From Mesosutterella multiformis (GTDB lineage Bacteria; Pseudomonadota; Gammaproteobacteria; Burkholderiales; Burkholderiaceae_F): a DNA stretch of 64,000 bases. Location: positions 1,238,501-1,302,500 of the forward strand of contig NZ_BGZJ01000001.1 of assembly GCF_003402575.1 (NCBI RefSeq), given 5' to 3'. Positions within the stretch are counted from its first letter, which is position 1, and each line of letters starts with the position of its first letter. Below the pieces are notes generated by a model. That model had not been told where the DNA came from and did not search any database. It worked only from the letters and a program-made list of their open reading frames with translations. Positions 44,445 through 53,126 of this stretch are shown here, in pieces. The position numbers were made by a program, and so were the translations under genes.

Positions 44445-45116
44445 TTACTTGTTGAATCCGTCAAACTTCAGAAGATTGTCGTAGTCGATCATGTGGCACT
44501 GATCGAGCTTATTCACGCGGACAATCTTGTTATCAGGAAGCGAAGTGAAGATGGCGCTGCAGCTGTAGTGCCCCAGATTTTTTCCCCAGGAGAAGTTCGC
44601 CTGATACTGTTTCCCCGGCTCGGGGACAAAGCGGAAGCCCGCACGGCAGAGTGCGCCGGTGTCCTGCGGCATATCGTCATCAGGTCCGAGTTTGATCTTC
44701 GGTGCGCTGCCTGGGACCCGATCATACGGAAGAGAGTACTGGATCTCGATTTCCTGACCGGCCGGAATACGGATTTCAGCCCAGCGGTTTTTATCCGGGA
44801 AACGGACCGTGGCGGACGAAGGCGGAAGTCCGAGTGACTTTCCCTGGTTCGGCAGATCTGCAGGAGCTTTTTTCGTGATGCCGTCGAGATAGTACAGCAC
44901 CTGGTTATGCTTCCCGTCCCAGGTGTAGCAGAAGTCGGCGTCGTCCTTGGTGACCGTTCTGACGGCAATCATGCCTTCACCGCCGACTCGCATCAGTGCG
45001 GTTTTCCCTTCTGTCGGTTCCACATAGTGATTCGGGGGAGGGGTAACAGCGCAGCCGCCGAGAAGTGCTGCGGAAAGAGCGGCAAAGGCCGCTTTGGAAA
45101 GACGCATCCGGATCAA
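44445..45116 (-). CDS. Putative lipoprotein
   Basis: A 223-residue protein with a lipobox (ALLGGCAVTPPP) after a short signal. The mature domain has several aromatic and charged strands (YTWDGKHNQVLYYLDGI, WAEIRIPAGQEIEIQYSLPY) and four Cys, suggesting a disulfide-stabilised beta domain. No family was recognised. It is first of the two-gene lipoprotein unit, downstream of and in the same direction as copA but separated by a terminator. Confidence 0.75.
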   Translation of the reverse strand: MIRMRLSKAAFAALSAALLGGCAVTPPPNHYVEPTEGKTALMRVGGEGMIAVRTVTKDDADFCYTWDGKHNQVLYYLDGITKKAPADLPNQGKSLGLPPSSATVRFPDKNRWAEIRIPAGQEIEIQYSLPYDRVPGSAPKIKLGPDDDMPQDTGALCRAGFRFVPEPGKQYQANFSWGKNLGHYSCSAIFTSLPDNKIVRVNKLDQCHMIDYDNLLKFDGFNK

Positions 45117-45128
45117 GTCAGAGCTCCT

Positions 45129-45161
45129 AAAAAACCGACCCCTCCCATGGAAAGGAGGGGT
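45129..45161 (-). terminator. Terminator of copA
   Basis: On the minus strand ACCCCTCC (45161-45154) pairs with GGAGGGGT (45145-45138) around an 8-base loop, followed after CGG by six T. Confidence 0.8.
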
Positions 45162-45241
45162 TTCGCTCCGGCTATTTTAACCGGGGGCAGGACACTGTGG
45201 CCGCAGCCTCCGGCTGAGATGCGAGAGAGATGAGGCAAAGA

Positions 45242-45664
45242 TCAGGCGACTTCGTAGCCGGCGTCGACGATTGCCTTCTTCAGAGCATCCTCGGAAACAC
45301 CGGTGCCGCAGGCAACGGTGGCTTTGGCGCCCTCGAGATCCACATCAGCCGACGTTACACCGGCGACACCTTCAAGCGCCTTTTTGACACGCGCCTGGCA
45401 GTGACCGCACATCATGCCCTTCACGGGAAGCGTGACAGTCTTTCCTTCAAGGGGAGATGCGCCGTATCCGGCAGCTTCCACTGCCTTCACGAGGGCGTCC
45501 GCCGTGACGGAGTCATCCGCCTTCACACAGGCCTTGGCGCCTTCAAGATCGACCTCCGCGGAGGCGACACCCGGCACCTTTTCGAGAGCTTCCTTCACGT
45601 GAGCCTGGCAGTGCTTGCAGGACATACCGGTGACAGCGAGATTCAGGGTTTTCGTATCAGCCAT
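45242..45664 (-). CDS. Possible separate CopZ-like copper chaperone from internal start in copA
   Basis: Inside copA the linker ends in an AAAGGA element about nine bases before an in-frame ATG at 45664. A product from here would be 140 residues consisting only of the two C-terminal HMA domains (MADTKTLNLAVTGMSCKHC and VKGMMCGHCQAR). Free HMA proteins of this kind are copper chaperones (CopZ). The ribosome site and a Met placed exactly at a domain border are seen; actual translation is an inference. Confidence 0.45.
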   Translation of the reverse strand: MADTKTLNLAVTGMSCKHCQAHVKEALEKVPGVASAEVDLEGAKACVKADDSVTADALVKAVEAAGYGASPLEGKTVTLPVKGMMCGHCQARVKKALEGVAGVTSADVDLEGAKATVACGTGVSEDALKKAIVDAGYEVA

Positions 45665-48043
45665 TTCAGTTGAGTTCCTTTCTTCAGGAGTTTCAGGTTC
45701 AAGAACAGGGCAGGCTTTGGGCTCTGCCGGGATTGCTTCAGAGGCGGCAGCCTTAGGGGCGGCCGTAGACTCGGAATTCTGGAAAGCGCTCTTAAAGAAG
45801 CGAAGCCGGAGCGCATTGGTTACCACGCAGACACTCGAGAGACTCATGGCTGCGGCGGATACCATCGGGTTCAGGATAATTCCGAACGGATAGAAAAGTC
45901 CGGCCGCGATCGGAATGCCAAGCGTGTTGTAGATGAAGGCCCAGAACAGATTCTGGTGAATATTCCGGATGACGGCCTGGGAGAGCCGGCGGGCGTCCGC
46001 AAGCCCGGTGAGGCGGTTCTGCGAGAGCACGATGTCCGCTGACCCGAGGGCCACATCGGTGCCGGTGCCGATCGCGATACCGACATCCGCCGCGGCAAGT
46101 GCAGGAGCATCGTTAATACCGTCTCCCACCATGGCGACAAGGTTGCCTCCCTTGCGGAATTCCTCAAGAATCCGGGCCTTGTCTTCAGGTTTCAGACCAG
46201 CTCGGACCTCGTCGATTCCGGCCTGGCGCGCGATTGCGCGGGCCGTCAGCTCCTGATCACCGGTAAGCATCACGAGGCGCAGTCCGGCTTCATGAAGAGC
46301 GGCCATTGCTTCTTTCGCGTCGGGCTTCAGAGGATCCTGAAGGGCAATAGCGCCGAGAATCCGCTTCCCAAGCGAGAACCAGAGCACGGTCTTTCCTTCA
46401 AGGGAGAGCTTTTCAGAAAGCGCGTTTTCCTTCTCACCGAGTCCCGGTCCGAGTTCGGACATCAGACGGGCATTGCCGGCCAGAAGCAGCTCACCGTTCG
46501 CGGTGGCACGGATGCCGGCACCCGGCACCTGCATGAAGTCCGTGAGCGGGAGAGTCGCGAGGCCAACGTCAGCGGCGCGTTCAATGATCGGGCGGCCGAG
46601 AGGATGTTCGGAAAGCTTTTCAATTGAAGAGGCGAGCTGCAGGAGTTCATTCCGGTCCGAATTGTCAGAGGGAATGAGATCGGTGATCACGGGCCTGGCC
46701 TGTGTGAGCGTGCCGGTCTTATCAAGCAGCATAGTCTTCACGCGGCCCATCAGTTCGAGTGACTTCGCATCCTTCACCAGAATCCCAAGGCGGGCGGCGC
46801 GCCCCGTACCGACCATGATGGCGGTAGGCGTGGCGAGACCAAGCGAGCACGGGCAGGCAATCACGAGAACCGAAATTGCCATCGTGACAGCGAAGGAAAG
46901 ATCCTTGCCGAGAACCAGCCACACGATCAGGGTCACCAGGGCGATACCGATCACGATCGGGACAAAGATCGCGGCGACCTTATCCGCGAGGCGCGCGATC
47001 GGTGCCTTGGTGGAAGTCGCTTCCTCAACAAGCGCGATGATGCGGGAGAGCGTTGAATCTTTGCCGACCCGGGTGACTTCAACCGTGAGGTGGCCGGATT
47101 TCGCGACAGATGCTCCAGTCACTTCCTTGCCCGGAGTTTTCTCAACCGGCAGCGATTCACCAGTAACAACGGACTCGTCCACCCAGGCGAGGCCGGTCTT
47201 CACACGGCCGTCAGCCGGAATGGTTTCACCGGCTTTGACAGCGAGGAGATCCCCCACCTGCACGGAGTCAATCGGCACAGTCACTTCAGCGCCGTTACGG
47301 ATCACCGTGGCGATTGAGGGACGAAGTTTCGCCAGAGCGGTGACAGCCTCCGTTGCTTTTGATTTGGCGCGCGACTCCATATATTTGCCGACAGAAACGA
47401 GCGTCGGCACCATAGCGGCGGAGTCGAGGTACAGGTTGCCGAAAAGACGGCGGACTTCCTCTGTATTGCCATCAGCGGAGGCGAATGCCATCAGGTAAAG
47501 CGAGACCAGCCCGAACAGATAGGCGGTGCTCGAGCCGATCGCGACCAGCGCGTCCATATTCGGGTGACCGTTGAAGAGGGAACGGAAACCGTTGATATAG
47601 AAATGACGCTGAATCAGAAGCACAATGCTCGCGAGGATGAATAGCGTGAGCGTAACCGGGACGGCGCCGCGGGTGCCGGAGAGAGATTCCGGAAGCCAGC
47701 CCTGCATGGATCCCATGGATAGAACCATAAGAATCACGGAAATAATGGCGGACCAGACCAGGGCGCGCCATCGCGTCGCGGCTTCTTCAGCAGCTTTTTT
47801 CTCCTGACTTGTCTTGGCTTCAGGAGCGGCGCCTTCCGGCGTCGCTCCGTAGCCAATCTGGGCAATCCGGCTGCAGATGGCTTCGTTCGTGACTTTGGTC
47901 TCGTCGTACTCAGTCGTAAGAGTGTTCGCGAGCAGATTCACGACAGCGCTCTGCACGCCGTCCATTTTTCCGACTGTCCGCTCGATAGCGGCCTGACATG
48001 CCGCACAGCTCATGCCAGTGACATTGAACCTTTGTTTTTTCAC
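45242..48043 (-). CDS. copA: Copper-exporting P1B ATPase with C-terminal metal-binding domains
   Basis: A 933-residue Cu+ ATPase. One HMA domain is N-terminal (GMSCAACQ, residues 10-17). The membrane metal site is VIACPCSLGLATP, and catalytic motifs are TGES, DKTGTLT, SEHPLGRPI and MVGDGINDAPAL. After the last helices a linker leads to two more HMA domains at about 797-933 (GMSCKHC and GMMCGHC). Two HMA domains at the C-terminus are unusual; they normally precede the pump. An internal start could make this part separately (next entry). The start is taken as GTG at 48043 after an AGGA site. It is divergent from an HxlR-type regulator. Confidence 0.93.
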   Translation of the reverse strand: MKKQRFNVTGMSCAACQAAIERTVGKMDGVQSAVVNLLANTLTTEYDETKVTNEAICSRIAQIGYGATPEGAAPEAKTSQEKKAAEEAATRWRALVWSAIISVILMVLSMGSMQGWLPESLSGTRGAVPVTLTLFILASIVLLIQRHFYINGFRSLFNGHPNMDALVAIGSSTAYLFGLVSLYLMAFASADGNTEEVRRLFGNLYLDSAAMVPTLVSVGKYMESRAKSKATEAVTALAKLRPSIATVIRNGAEVTVPIDSVQVGDLLAVKAGETIPADGRVKTGLAWVDESVVTGESLPVEKTPGKEVTGASVAKSGHLTVEVTRVGKDSTLSRIIALVEEATSTKAPIARLADKVAAIFVPIVIGIALVTLIVWLVLGKDLSFAVTMAISVLVIACPCSLGLATPTAIMVGTGRAARLGILVKDAKSLELMGRVKTMLLDKTGTLTQARPVITDLIPSDNSDRNELLQLASSIEKLSEHPLGRPIIERAADVGLATLPLTDFMQVPGAGIRATANGELLLAGNARLMSELGPGLGEKENALSEKLSLEGKTVLWFSLGKRILGAIALQDPLKPDAKEAMAALHEAGLRLVMLTGDQELTARAIARQAGIDEVRAGLKPEDKARILEEFRKGGNLVAMVGDGINDAPALAAADVGIAIGTGTDVALGSADIVLSQNRLTGLADARRLSQAVIRNIHQNLFWAFIYNTLGIPIAAGLFYPFGIILNPMVSAAAMSLSSVCVVTNALRLRFFKSAFQNSESTAAPKAAASEAIPAEPKACPVLEPETPEERNSTEMADTKTLNLAVTGMSCKHCQAHVKEALEKVPGVASAEVDLEGAKACVKADDSVTADALVKAVEAAGYGASPLEGKTVTLPVKGMMCGHCQARVKKALEGVAGVTSADVDLEGAKATVACGTGVSEDALKKAIVDAGYEVA

Positions 48044-48091
48044 TTTCAGGGTTCCTATCAATTTTCATGTAATGGACATTTTAGAACTTAA

Positions 48092-48104
48092 TGCTAAAAT
48101 AGCA
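48092..48104. promoter_or_regulatory. Inverted repeat in the copA / hxlR divergent region
   Basis: TGCTA-AAA-TAGCA lies midway between copA and the HxlR-family gene, in an AT-rich promoter stretch. It is a candidate operator for the adjacent regulator. Confidence 0.4.
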
Positions 48105-48148
48105 ATAACGATATAAATGAAACCAAGTATTCTAAGAGATATCAATAA

Positions 48149-48619
48149 ATGACTCTGAACGCGAAGAATGACAAGTACGGATGCCCGGTGTGCGAGAAGA
48201 TCGCCCGGGAGGAAGGGCTGATGAATGATGTGGATGACACGCCATACTGCCCGGTTGAAAAGACCCTGTCGCTGATCGGCGGGAAATATAAGGCATTGAT
48301 TCTTTGGCGTCTGATGGAAGGTCCCATGCGTTTTTCACAGCTCGCGAGGATCGTGACCGGAGCAACACCCCGCACGCTCACGCGGCAGCTCCGTGAGCTT
48401 GAGGATGACCATCTGGTGCACCGTCATGTGTATGCCGAAGTGCCAGTTAGGGTTGAGTATTCCCTGACTCCGCAGGGGGAAAGCATTTATCCGATTCTCG
48501 CCTCGATGTACCGCTGGGGAAGCGGCTACCTGAAGGCTCATGGCAAGAAGGTTGGCTGCGCGATGAAGCCGCCCGCGGGTATGGAAACCGAGGAAGAGGA
48601 TGAGGCCGCAGCGGCCTGA
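48149..48619 (+). CDS. HxlR-family transcription regulator with N-terminal cysteines
   Basis: A 156-residue winged-helix protein: CPVEKTLSLIGGKYKALILW is the classic HxlR start of the DNA-binding domain, and PRTLTRQLRELEDDHLVHRHV follows. An extra N-terminal segment carries a CxxC pair (GCPVCEK, Cys12 and Cys15), with Cys34 in YCPVEK and another Cys near 137. HxlR proteins often sense reactive or thiol-modifying compounds through cysteine. Its position divergent from copA suggests copper or thiol-stress control. A Glu/Asp/Ala tail ends the protein. Confidence 0.88.
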   Translation: MTLNAKNDKYGCPVCEKIAREEGLMNDVDDTPYCPVEKTLSLIGGKYKALILWRLMEGPMRFSQLARIVTGATPRTLTRQLRELEDDHLVHRHVYAEVPVRVEYSLTPQGESIYPILASMYRWGSGYLKAHGKKVGCAMKPPAGMETEEEDEAAAA

Positions 48620-48697
48620 TCTTCGCTGACCGGGCGTCTCGCTTTTATCAGAAGCAATGGGATACACTCTTGATACGTATTTTTCAGGAGTAAAGGC

Positions 48698-49579
48698 ATG
48701 AAACTCGGTGTCATCGGCGCGGGCAACATGGGCCGCGCGATCCTTTCAGGGATTCTCGCGTCCGGTCTGATCACAAAGGACGACATTGTGGCGTCCAATC
48801 GGACTGAAGCCGACCGTGATAAGACAGAGAAGCTCGGTGTCAATGTGACGGGTGACAACACGGACGTCGCGCGCGCGGAATGTGTGATTCTCGCGGTGAA
48901 GCCGGCTAAGCTCGCTGATGTGATTCATGAGATTGCCCCGGTCGTCGGCACGGATACTCTGATTGTCAGCGTGGCAGCCGGCCAGTCGATCGCCCTCATT
49001 GAATCGCTTTTCGGAAAGCCTGTGCAGGTGGTCCGCGCGATGCCGAATACACCGGCGCTCGTCCGTGAGGGGATGACCGCGCTCTGCGCGAATAATCTGG
49101 TGTCTGAGGAGTCGTTCGCATGGGTTCAGGCTCTTTTCGCGACCTGCGGCCGTGTCGAAGTGATTCCCGAATCCCTGATGGGGGCAGCCGGCACGGTGAG
49201 CGGCGCTTCTCCCGCCTGGGTTTACATGCTGATTGAGGCGATGGCGGATGGTGCCGTGCGTGACGGAATGCCGCGCGCGCAGGCCTATAAATTCGCGGCT
49301 CAGGCGGTTCAGGGCGCAGCCAAGATGGTGCTTGAAAGCGGGCTTCATCCCGGTGAACTGAAGGATCAGGTGACGAGCCCCGGCGGCACGACGATTGAAG
49401 CGGTGCGTGTTCTTGAGGAGCGCGGATTCCGCGGCGCCGTGATTGACGCGATGGGAGCCTGCACGGCGAAGAACGACTGTATCGCCGCAAAGGCAGCCTC
49501 CGCTGTAGCGACGAAGAAAGAGGCGCAGGCGCAGGAACCTGGCGCGCTGTCCAATCTCTTCCGCGCGCTGAAAGGCTGA
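48698..49579 (+). CDS. proC: Pyrroline-5-carboxylate reductase
   Basis: A 293-residue enzyme for the last step of proline synthesis. NAD(P)-binding start MKLGVIGAGNMGRAILSG, substrate-site segment VRAMPNTPALVREGMTAL, and the C-terminal dimer domain with SGASPAWVYMLIEAMADGAV and DQVTSPGGTTIEAVRVLE. A C-terminal extension of about 25 residues exceeds E. coli ProC. The ribosome site is AGGAG. Monocistronic with a bidirectional terminator. Confidence 0.96.
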   Translation: MKLGVIGAGNMGRAILSGILASGLITKDDIVASNRTEADRDKTEKLGVNVTGDNTDVARAECVILAVKPAKLADVIHEIAPVVGTDTLIVSVAAGQSIALIESLFGKPVQVVRAMPNTPALVREGMTALCANNLVSEESFAWVQALFATCGRVEVIPESLMGAAGTVSGASPAWVYMLIEAMADGAVRDGMPRAQAYKFAAQAVQGAAKMVLESGLHPGELKDQVTSPGGTTIEAVRVLEERGFRGAVIDAMGACTAKNDCIAAKAASAVATKKEAQAQEPGALSNLFRALKG

Positions 49580-49615
49580 ATCGCCGGAAACTGACCGTTT
49601 TTCGGGCAGAGAAAC

Positions 49616-49653
49616 AAAAACCGAACCGATGTCAGATCGGTTCGGTTTTTTTT
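49616..49653. terminator. Bidirectional terminator between proC and yigZ
   Basis: CCGAACCGAT (49621-49630) pairs with ATCGGTTCGG (49636-49645), flanked by an A-run and eight T. Confidence 0.92.
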
Positions 49654-49674
49654 GTTGGGAGACCGGCATGCCGG

Positions 49675-50313
49675 TCAGTCTTCTTCTGGCGGCTCCACAA
49701 GGACAGAGCCTGAAGTGAGTTCCGTCAGATCCTTGGTCAGCGCCGGGATGGCGTCCCGGGGAATCGCGAGAACGTACTCCGCGTCCATGCCGAAATTGGA
49801 TTCTGAGATGCTGGCCCGGTACTGCGGAAGAAGTCTGAGAAACTGCGTGACGTAGCGATGCTCGATCGTGACGCGGAGCGGTACGGTGACGAGCCGCTCC
49901 GCGGTGGGGAGTGTTTCGAGCGCGAACTTCACGGTTCCCTGGTACGCGCGGATAAGACCGCCGGTACCGAGCAGAATGCCGCCGAAGTAACGGGTCACCA
50001 CAACCGCGATTTCACCGACCCCGCAGTGAAGCAGCACGGTAAGCATGGGGCGTCCCGCGGTGCCGTGAGGTTCGCCGTCATCACTCATTCCGACCTGGGC
50101 GGTGGCGCCGGGAGCGCCAGCGGCGAACGCCCAGCAGTTATGCCTTGCGTCAGAGAATTCTTCCCGTATCTGGTCAATAAAGGCTTTCGCTTCTTCGGGA
50201 GATGTGACATGGGCCGCTGTGCAGATAAAGCGGCTTCGCTTGATGGTCTGCTCAACCCGATGAAACTGCCCGAGTGCAAGATCCGGCACCGGATAGAGAA
50301 AATCATTCGGCAT
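49675..50313 (-). CDS. yigZ: YigZ/IMPACT-family protein
   Basis: A 212-residue protein of the UPF0029/IMPACT family. The N-terminal domain holds IKRSRFICTAAHVTSPEEA, ARHNCWAFAAG and SDDGEPHGTAGRPML, then VVVTRYFGGILLGTGGLIRAY. The C-terminal ferredoxin-like domain follows. IMPACT proteins are linked to translational control in eukaryotes; the bacterial role is unclear. Convergent with proC. Confidence 0.92.
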   Translation of the reverse strand: MPNDFLYPVPDLALGQFHRVEQTIKRSRFICTAAHVTSPEEAKAFIDQIREEFSDARHNCWAFAAGAPGATAQVGMSDDGEPHGTAGRPMLTVLLHCGVGEIAVVVTRYFGGILLGTGGLIRAYQGTVKFALETLPTAERLVTVPLRVTIEHRYVTQFLRLLPQYRASISESNFGMDAEYVLAIPRDAIPALTKDLTELTSGSVLVEPPEED

Positions 50314-50517
50314 AAATGAGAATGAGTATTAATTGCAAGTGTAAAGAATTGTATCTGGTTCCCTGCCAGTCTTGTATTTTTCTTAATTCCGAGTAAAGTA
50401 CTCAAGTATTGAAAGGGCGCCAATTCTGGTTCTCTGGCTCCCTTCTCATGGTTTGCTTCTGGCAAGTCTCCTATATATTTTAAGCCTTCAGCCGCTCCCG
50501 GCCGAAGGCTTTTTTTT
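50314..50517 (+). ncRNA. Candidate small RNA ending at an orphan terminator
   Basis: A 240-bp gap between two minus-strand genes contains a strong plus-strand terminator. AAGCCTTC-A-GCC (50482-50493) pairs with GGC-C-GAAGGCTT (50500-50511), followed by eight T. No plus-strand open frame precedes it. Upstream is AT-rich with possible promoter hexamers (TTGTAT and TAAAGT, spaced 16 bp, near 50373-50400). A short noncoding RNA of roughly 100 bases is the simplest explanation; the 5' end is a guess. Confidence 0.45.
50482..50517 (+). terminator. Orphan plus-strand terminator
   Basis: An eleven-pair GC-rich stem with one mismatch, followed by an uninterrupted T-run. Both flanking genes are on the other strand, where no T-run follows the stem. 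Confidence 0.88.
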
Positions 50518-50554
50518 AACCCGAAACTGCGGAGACGCCTGAATTACGCGGTTT

Positions 50555-51184
50555 TCAGCGGTGCAGCTTGATGCGTTCCACGTAGTAGGAGATGGCAGAA
50601 ATGGACATCAGCGCATAGCCGAGGAGTTCTGTGCTTTCTTCAGAAAGGCGCTTCGCGATGTACTTCGGGCCTTCTTCTGAGATGAAGAGAGACCAGAGGT
50701 GGCCAGAGCCGTAGAGGCGGGAATAGACAAGGAGCATACCGAGACCGGCGATCATGGCGACAAAGGATTGAGAGCGGACGAAATGCGCGACGCCTTCGAG
50801 CGCTTCCGACAGCCCCCGCTTCCAGACGCCCCAGAAAAGAATCACGAGGAAGACCGCGAGAACAATCTGCCAGGCGCTCTTTGAAATAAAGTCGAAATAA
50901 GCGTCCTGCTCACGGATGAAGAGTGATGTCATAAAGCCTGCCATCAGCAGGATGCCTCCCCGCTCCTCGGGGATCAGTTTCGCCAGGGTGAAGAAACTGC
51001 CCATTGAGATCAGCAGCACGATGTCCTGTACCCACTCGATCGCGGTTTCAGACTCAACCCCGTAGCGGGACTGCCAGAAACAGGCCGCAAGGCAGAGCAG
51101 ATAGATGAGGCCGCCGGCCAGCACAGCGAGAACGCCGTAGCCGAAGGTTTTGAGGTTTTGCTTATCGCGAGGCGTGAGTGTCAT
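50555..51184 (-). CDS. Inner-membrane protein of unknown function
   Basis: A 209-residue protein with five or six hydrophobic segments (TFGYGVLAVLAGGLIYLLCL, IVLLISMGSFFTLAKLI, IVLAVFLVILFWGVWK, FVAMIAGLGMLLVYS and a last one near ELLGYALMSISAISYYV). Acidic and charged loops lie between them (EDEQ-poor, with EEGPKYIAKRLSEEST). No family was recognised. It stands alone. The 267-bp gap upstream (51185-51451) is a divergent promoter region with no gene. Confidence 0.75.
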   Translation of the reverse strand: MTLTPRDKQNLKTFGYGVLAVLAGGLIYLLCLAACFWQSRYGVESETAIEWVQDIVLLISMGSFFTLAKLIPEERGGILLMAGFMTSLFIREQDAYFDFISKSAWQIVLAVFLVILFWGVWKRGLSEALEGVAHFVRSQSFVAMIAGLGMLLVYSRLYGSGHLWSLFISEEGPKYIAKRLSEESTELLGYALMSISAISYYVERIKLHR

Positions 51185-51451
51185 GATTGATGAACCTGTT
51201 TCTTCTTTATTTTTTTAGCGGATAGAGGTTCTGTCCGTTTTTTTCCGAGGCGGTACATTAGCAAAATTTACGGGTTTGTGAAATTCCTGTGAAGGTATCC
51301 CTCCTGAAATAAGGGAAAACGGGGTACACGAAAAAGTGATGACGCTTTCCGCCTAAGGGTGTCATCCGGCGGTATCCTCTAAAGAAAAATTCCGTTTCAG
51401 ATTAAGAAATAGTCTGTTTCCTCCTTCAGACTACGTTTTTTGGGATATTCC

Positions 51452-53020
51452 ATGGAAGGATTTATTACTCAGGCGAGCAACTTTGTCTGGTCGCCCGCGC
51501 TGGTCGCGCTTTGTCTTCTTGGCGGCCTTTGGTTTTCGGTTCGGGGCCGGTTCCTTCAGCTGAGACTGATCGGCGAAATGATCCGGCTTCTCTTCCAGAA
51601 GAAAGTGGGTGAAGTCGGTATTTCGAGCTTCCAGGCACTCACCATGACGCTCGCCGGCCGGGTCGGTACCGGCAATATCGCGGGCGTCGCTACGGCCATT
51701 TGTTTTGGCGGTCCGGGCGCGCTTTTCTGGATGTGGGTTGTGGCCTTCCTCGGGGCGTCATCCGCCTTTGTTGAATCAACGCTTGGTCAGGTTTTCAAGG
51801 TCAATATCGACGGCGAATACCGCGGCGGTCCGGCTTACTATATCGAGAAGGGCCTGCACAGCAAACCTTTTGCTGTGCTGTTCGCTGTGGTGACGGTGCT
51901 TGCCGCAGGGTTCCTCTGCCCGGGCGTTCAGGGCAACTCAATCACGAGCGCCTTTACGCACGCCTTCGGACTGAACACCGCGGTCACAACGGTTTTTGTT
52001 ATCTCGCTTCTCTGCTTCATTATCTTTGGCGGCATTACCCGTATCGCGCAGTTCACGGTCGTGGTGGTTCCGTTCATGGCTCAGATCTATATCGTTGCGG
52101 CTCTCATTATCGTCGGCGTGAATATCGACAAGTTCCCCGCGATGCTGCAGCTGGTTTTCTCGTCCGCTTTCGGCGTGAATTCGATGTTCGGCGCCATGCT
52201 GGGCACCGCGGTGACCTGGGGCGTGAAGCGCGGCCTGTACTCCAATGAAGCCGGTCAGGGTACCGGTCCTCACGCGTCGTCTGCCGCCGCCGTCTCTCAT
52301 CCGGCGAAGCAGGGTCTCGTGCAGGCGTTTTCGGTTTATATCGATACGCTTTTTGTCTGCTCGGCCACTGGGTTCATGATTCTTCTCACGGGCTGCTACA
52401 ACGTGATCGGTCCGAACGGGCAGACAATTGTGAATAATCTGCCGGGCGTGGAAGTGGGACCGGCCTACACGCAGGCCGCTGTCGAAACGCTGATGCCGGG
52501 CTGGGGTTCCCCGTTTGTGGCACTTGCGCTTTTCTTCTTCGCCTTTACGACGATCGTTGCTTATTACTATCAGGCGGAGACGAATATTGTTTACCTTTTC
52601 CGCGGCTCGAAGCGGGGCGCCGCAATCTTCGTGCTGCGCGTCATTTTCCTCGTGGGCACGGCCTACAGCTCAATGAAGAGCGCGGATCTCGCCTGGGCCA
52701 TGGGTGATATCGGCATCGGGATGATGGCCTGGGTGAACTTCATCGCGATTCTGCTGCTTCAGGGAATCGCCTTCAAGTGCCTCCGGGATTATGAGGAACA
52801 GAAACACCTGGGGCTTGATCCGACATTTGATCCGGCAAAACTCGGTATCACGAATGCCGAATACTGGACAGAATCGCAGCGTGAAACCAATACGATTCTC
52901 GAAAAATCCTCCGGTGTCGATAACCGTGTGCTTTCTACCCTGCAGGAGAAGCGTGAGCTCGAAGCCGCGAAGAAGGGTAAGAGAACCGGCCTCTTTATTG
53001 ATAATGACGGGGATGACTGA
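51452..53020 (+). CDS. AGCS-family sodium:alanine/glycine symporter
   Basis: A 522-residue transporter with about ten helices. Family motifs are SFQALTMTLAGRVGTGNIAG, GGPGALFWMWVVAFLGASS, YRGGPAYYIEKGL and GVKRGLYSNEAGQGTGPHAS. It imports alanine or glycine with sodium. The ATG at 51452 is preferred to a TTG four codons upstream. The C-terminal tail of about 80 residues is cytoplasmic and charged. Monocistronic with a terminator. Confidence 0.93.
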   Translation: MEGFITQASNFVWSPALVALCLLGGLWFSVRGRFLQLRLIGEMIRLLFQKKVGEVGISSFQALTMTLAGRVGTGNIAGVATAICFGGPGALFWMWVVAFLGASSAFVESTLGQVFKVNIDGEYRGGPAYYIEKGLHSKPFAVLFAVVTVLAAGFLCPGVQGNSITSAFTHAFGLNTAVTTVFVISLLCFIIFGGITRIAQFTVVVVPFMAQIYIVAALIIVGVNIDKFPAMLQLVFSSAFGVNSMFGAMLGTAVTWGVKRGLYSNEAGQGTGPHASSAAAVSHPAKQGLVQAFSVYIDTLFVCSATGFMILLTGCYNVIGPNGQTIVNNLPGVEVGPAYTQAAVETLMPGWGSPFVALALFFFAFTTIVAYYYQAETNIVYLFRGSKRGAAIFVLRVIFLVGTAYSSMKSADLAWAMGDIGIGMMAWVNFIAILLLQGIAFKCLRDYEEQKHLGLDPTFDPAKLGITNAEYWTESQRETNTILEKSSGVDNRVLSTLQEKRELEAAKKGKRTGLFIDNDGDD

Positions 53021-53044
53021 GAGTTCCCCCGTTCTTCCGGCATA

Positions 53045-53082
53045 GAAAAAAGCGTTCGTCATTGGAAGATGAACGCTTTTTT
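53045..53082. terminator. Bidirectional terminator after the symporter gene
   Basis: AGCGTTC (53051-53057) pairs with GAACGCT (53071-53077), flanked by AAAAAA and TTTTTT. It serves the convergent radical SAM gene as well. Confidence 0.85.
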
Positions 53083-53126
53083 CGTTTTCTCCGGAACAAA
53101 GTCAGTACCGGAGTAAAGCGGCCGCG

